Assembly: GCA_905209435.1 (NCBI GenBank)
Contig: CAJLTE010000057.1
Span: forward strand, 1 to 21,876
Direction of reading: 5' to 3'
DNA length: 21,876 nucleotides
DNA from: an uncultured Blautia sp.
GTDB lineage: Bacteria; Bacillota_A; Clostridia; Lachnospirales; Lachnospiraceae
The notes below the pieces were generated by a model that made no database searches, was not told the DNA's origin, and was given only the letters and a program-made list of their open reading frames with translations. Made by a program: the position numbers and the translations under genes. This document shows, in pieces, positions 21,863 to 21,876 of the stretch (its first letter is position 1; every line of letters starts with the position of its first letter).

Positions 21863-21876
21863 CCGCCTGCGGCGGG

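Overview
The window looks like chromosome of an anaerobic, gut-type Firmicute of the family Lachnospiraceae (Blautia/Dorea/Ruminococcus-like). This is inferred from the moderately low GC, strong AGGAGG ribosome sites, an Fe-S L-serine dehydratase, a T-box-controlled ilvBN pair, a hybrid-cluster protein with a partner ferredoxin, and a viroplasmin-type RNase H. The genus cannot be fixed from sequence alone. No rRNA, tRNA, CRISPR array, transposase or prophage gene was seen.

Layout: (1) 1-2919, serine uptake and deamination: a DAACS symporter, then sdaAB and sdaAA. (2) 3112-5110, a PadR / DUF1700 / DUF4097 envelope-sensing operon under a near-consensus promoter, converging on a YczE-like membrane protein at 5254-5889. 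(3) 6093-7184, a stand-alone PfoR-like PTS IIC protein whose leader begins with two back-to-back inverted repeats. (4) 7261-8445, an MFS permease (minus strand) whose long upstream region carries a repeated CCGATAA-type motif and a small ORF overlapping its start codon. (5) 8832-9488, RNase H with an N-terminal viroplasmin domain. (6) 9687-12477, promoter, T-box riboswitch (GUA, valine, is the best specifier candidate), an unusually structured extra leader, then ilvB and ilvN. (7) 12604-15065 (minus), a ferredoxin-like protein and hcp for nitrosative/oxidative stress, with an 18-nt palindrome centred at -41.5 from the inferred start site, the position expected of a CRP/FNR-type activator such as HcpR. 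(8) 15306-16952, an apparent deletion scar: the C-terminal part of a large L-x-x-G-repeat membrane protein (minus) lies head-to-head against a TetR-family gene (plus), and both lack their 5' ends. (9) 16985-17368, an unrecognised 127-residue protein. (10) 17643-20990 (minus), a surface operon: a secreted papain-like protease with fibronectin-like domains, then an SH3-like protein on a Pro/Thr stalk with a C-terminal membrane anchor. (11) 21520-21810 (minus), a small eight-cysteine protein, preceded by the terminator of a gene beyond the window.

How it fits together: serine is imported and deaminated to pyruvate, and ilvBN can condense pyruvate to acetolactate, so the first and sixth blocks share a metabolite. 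The other blocks look like independent housekeeping, stress and surface modules. The parts most worth a second look are the TetR / L-x-x-G junction, the Hcp control site, the extra leader structure of ilvB, the operator-like repeats before the PTS IIC and MFS genes, and the protease-SH3 surface operon.
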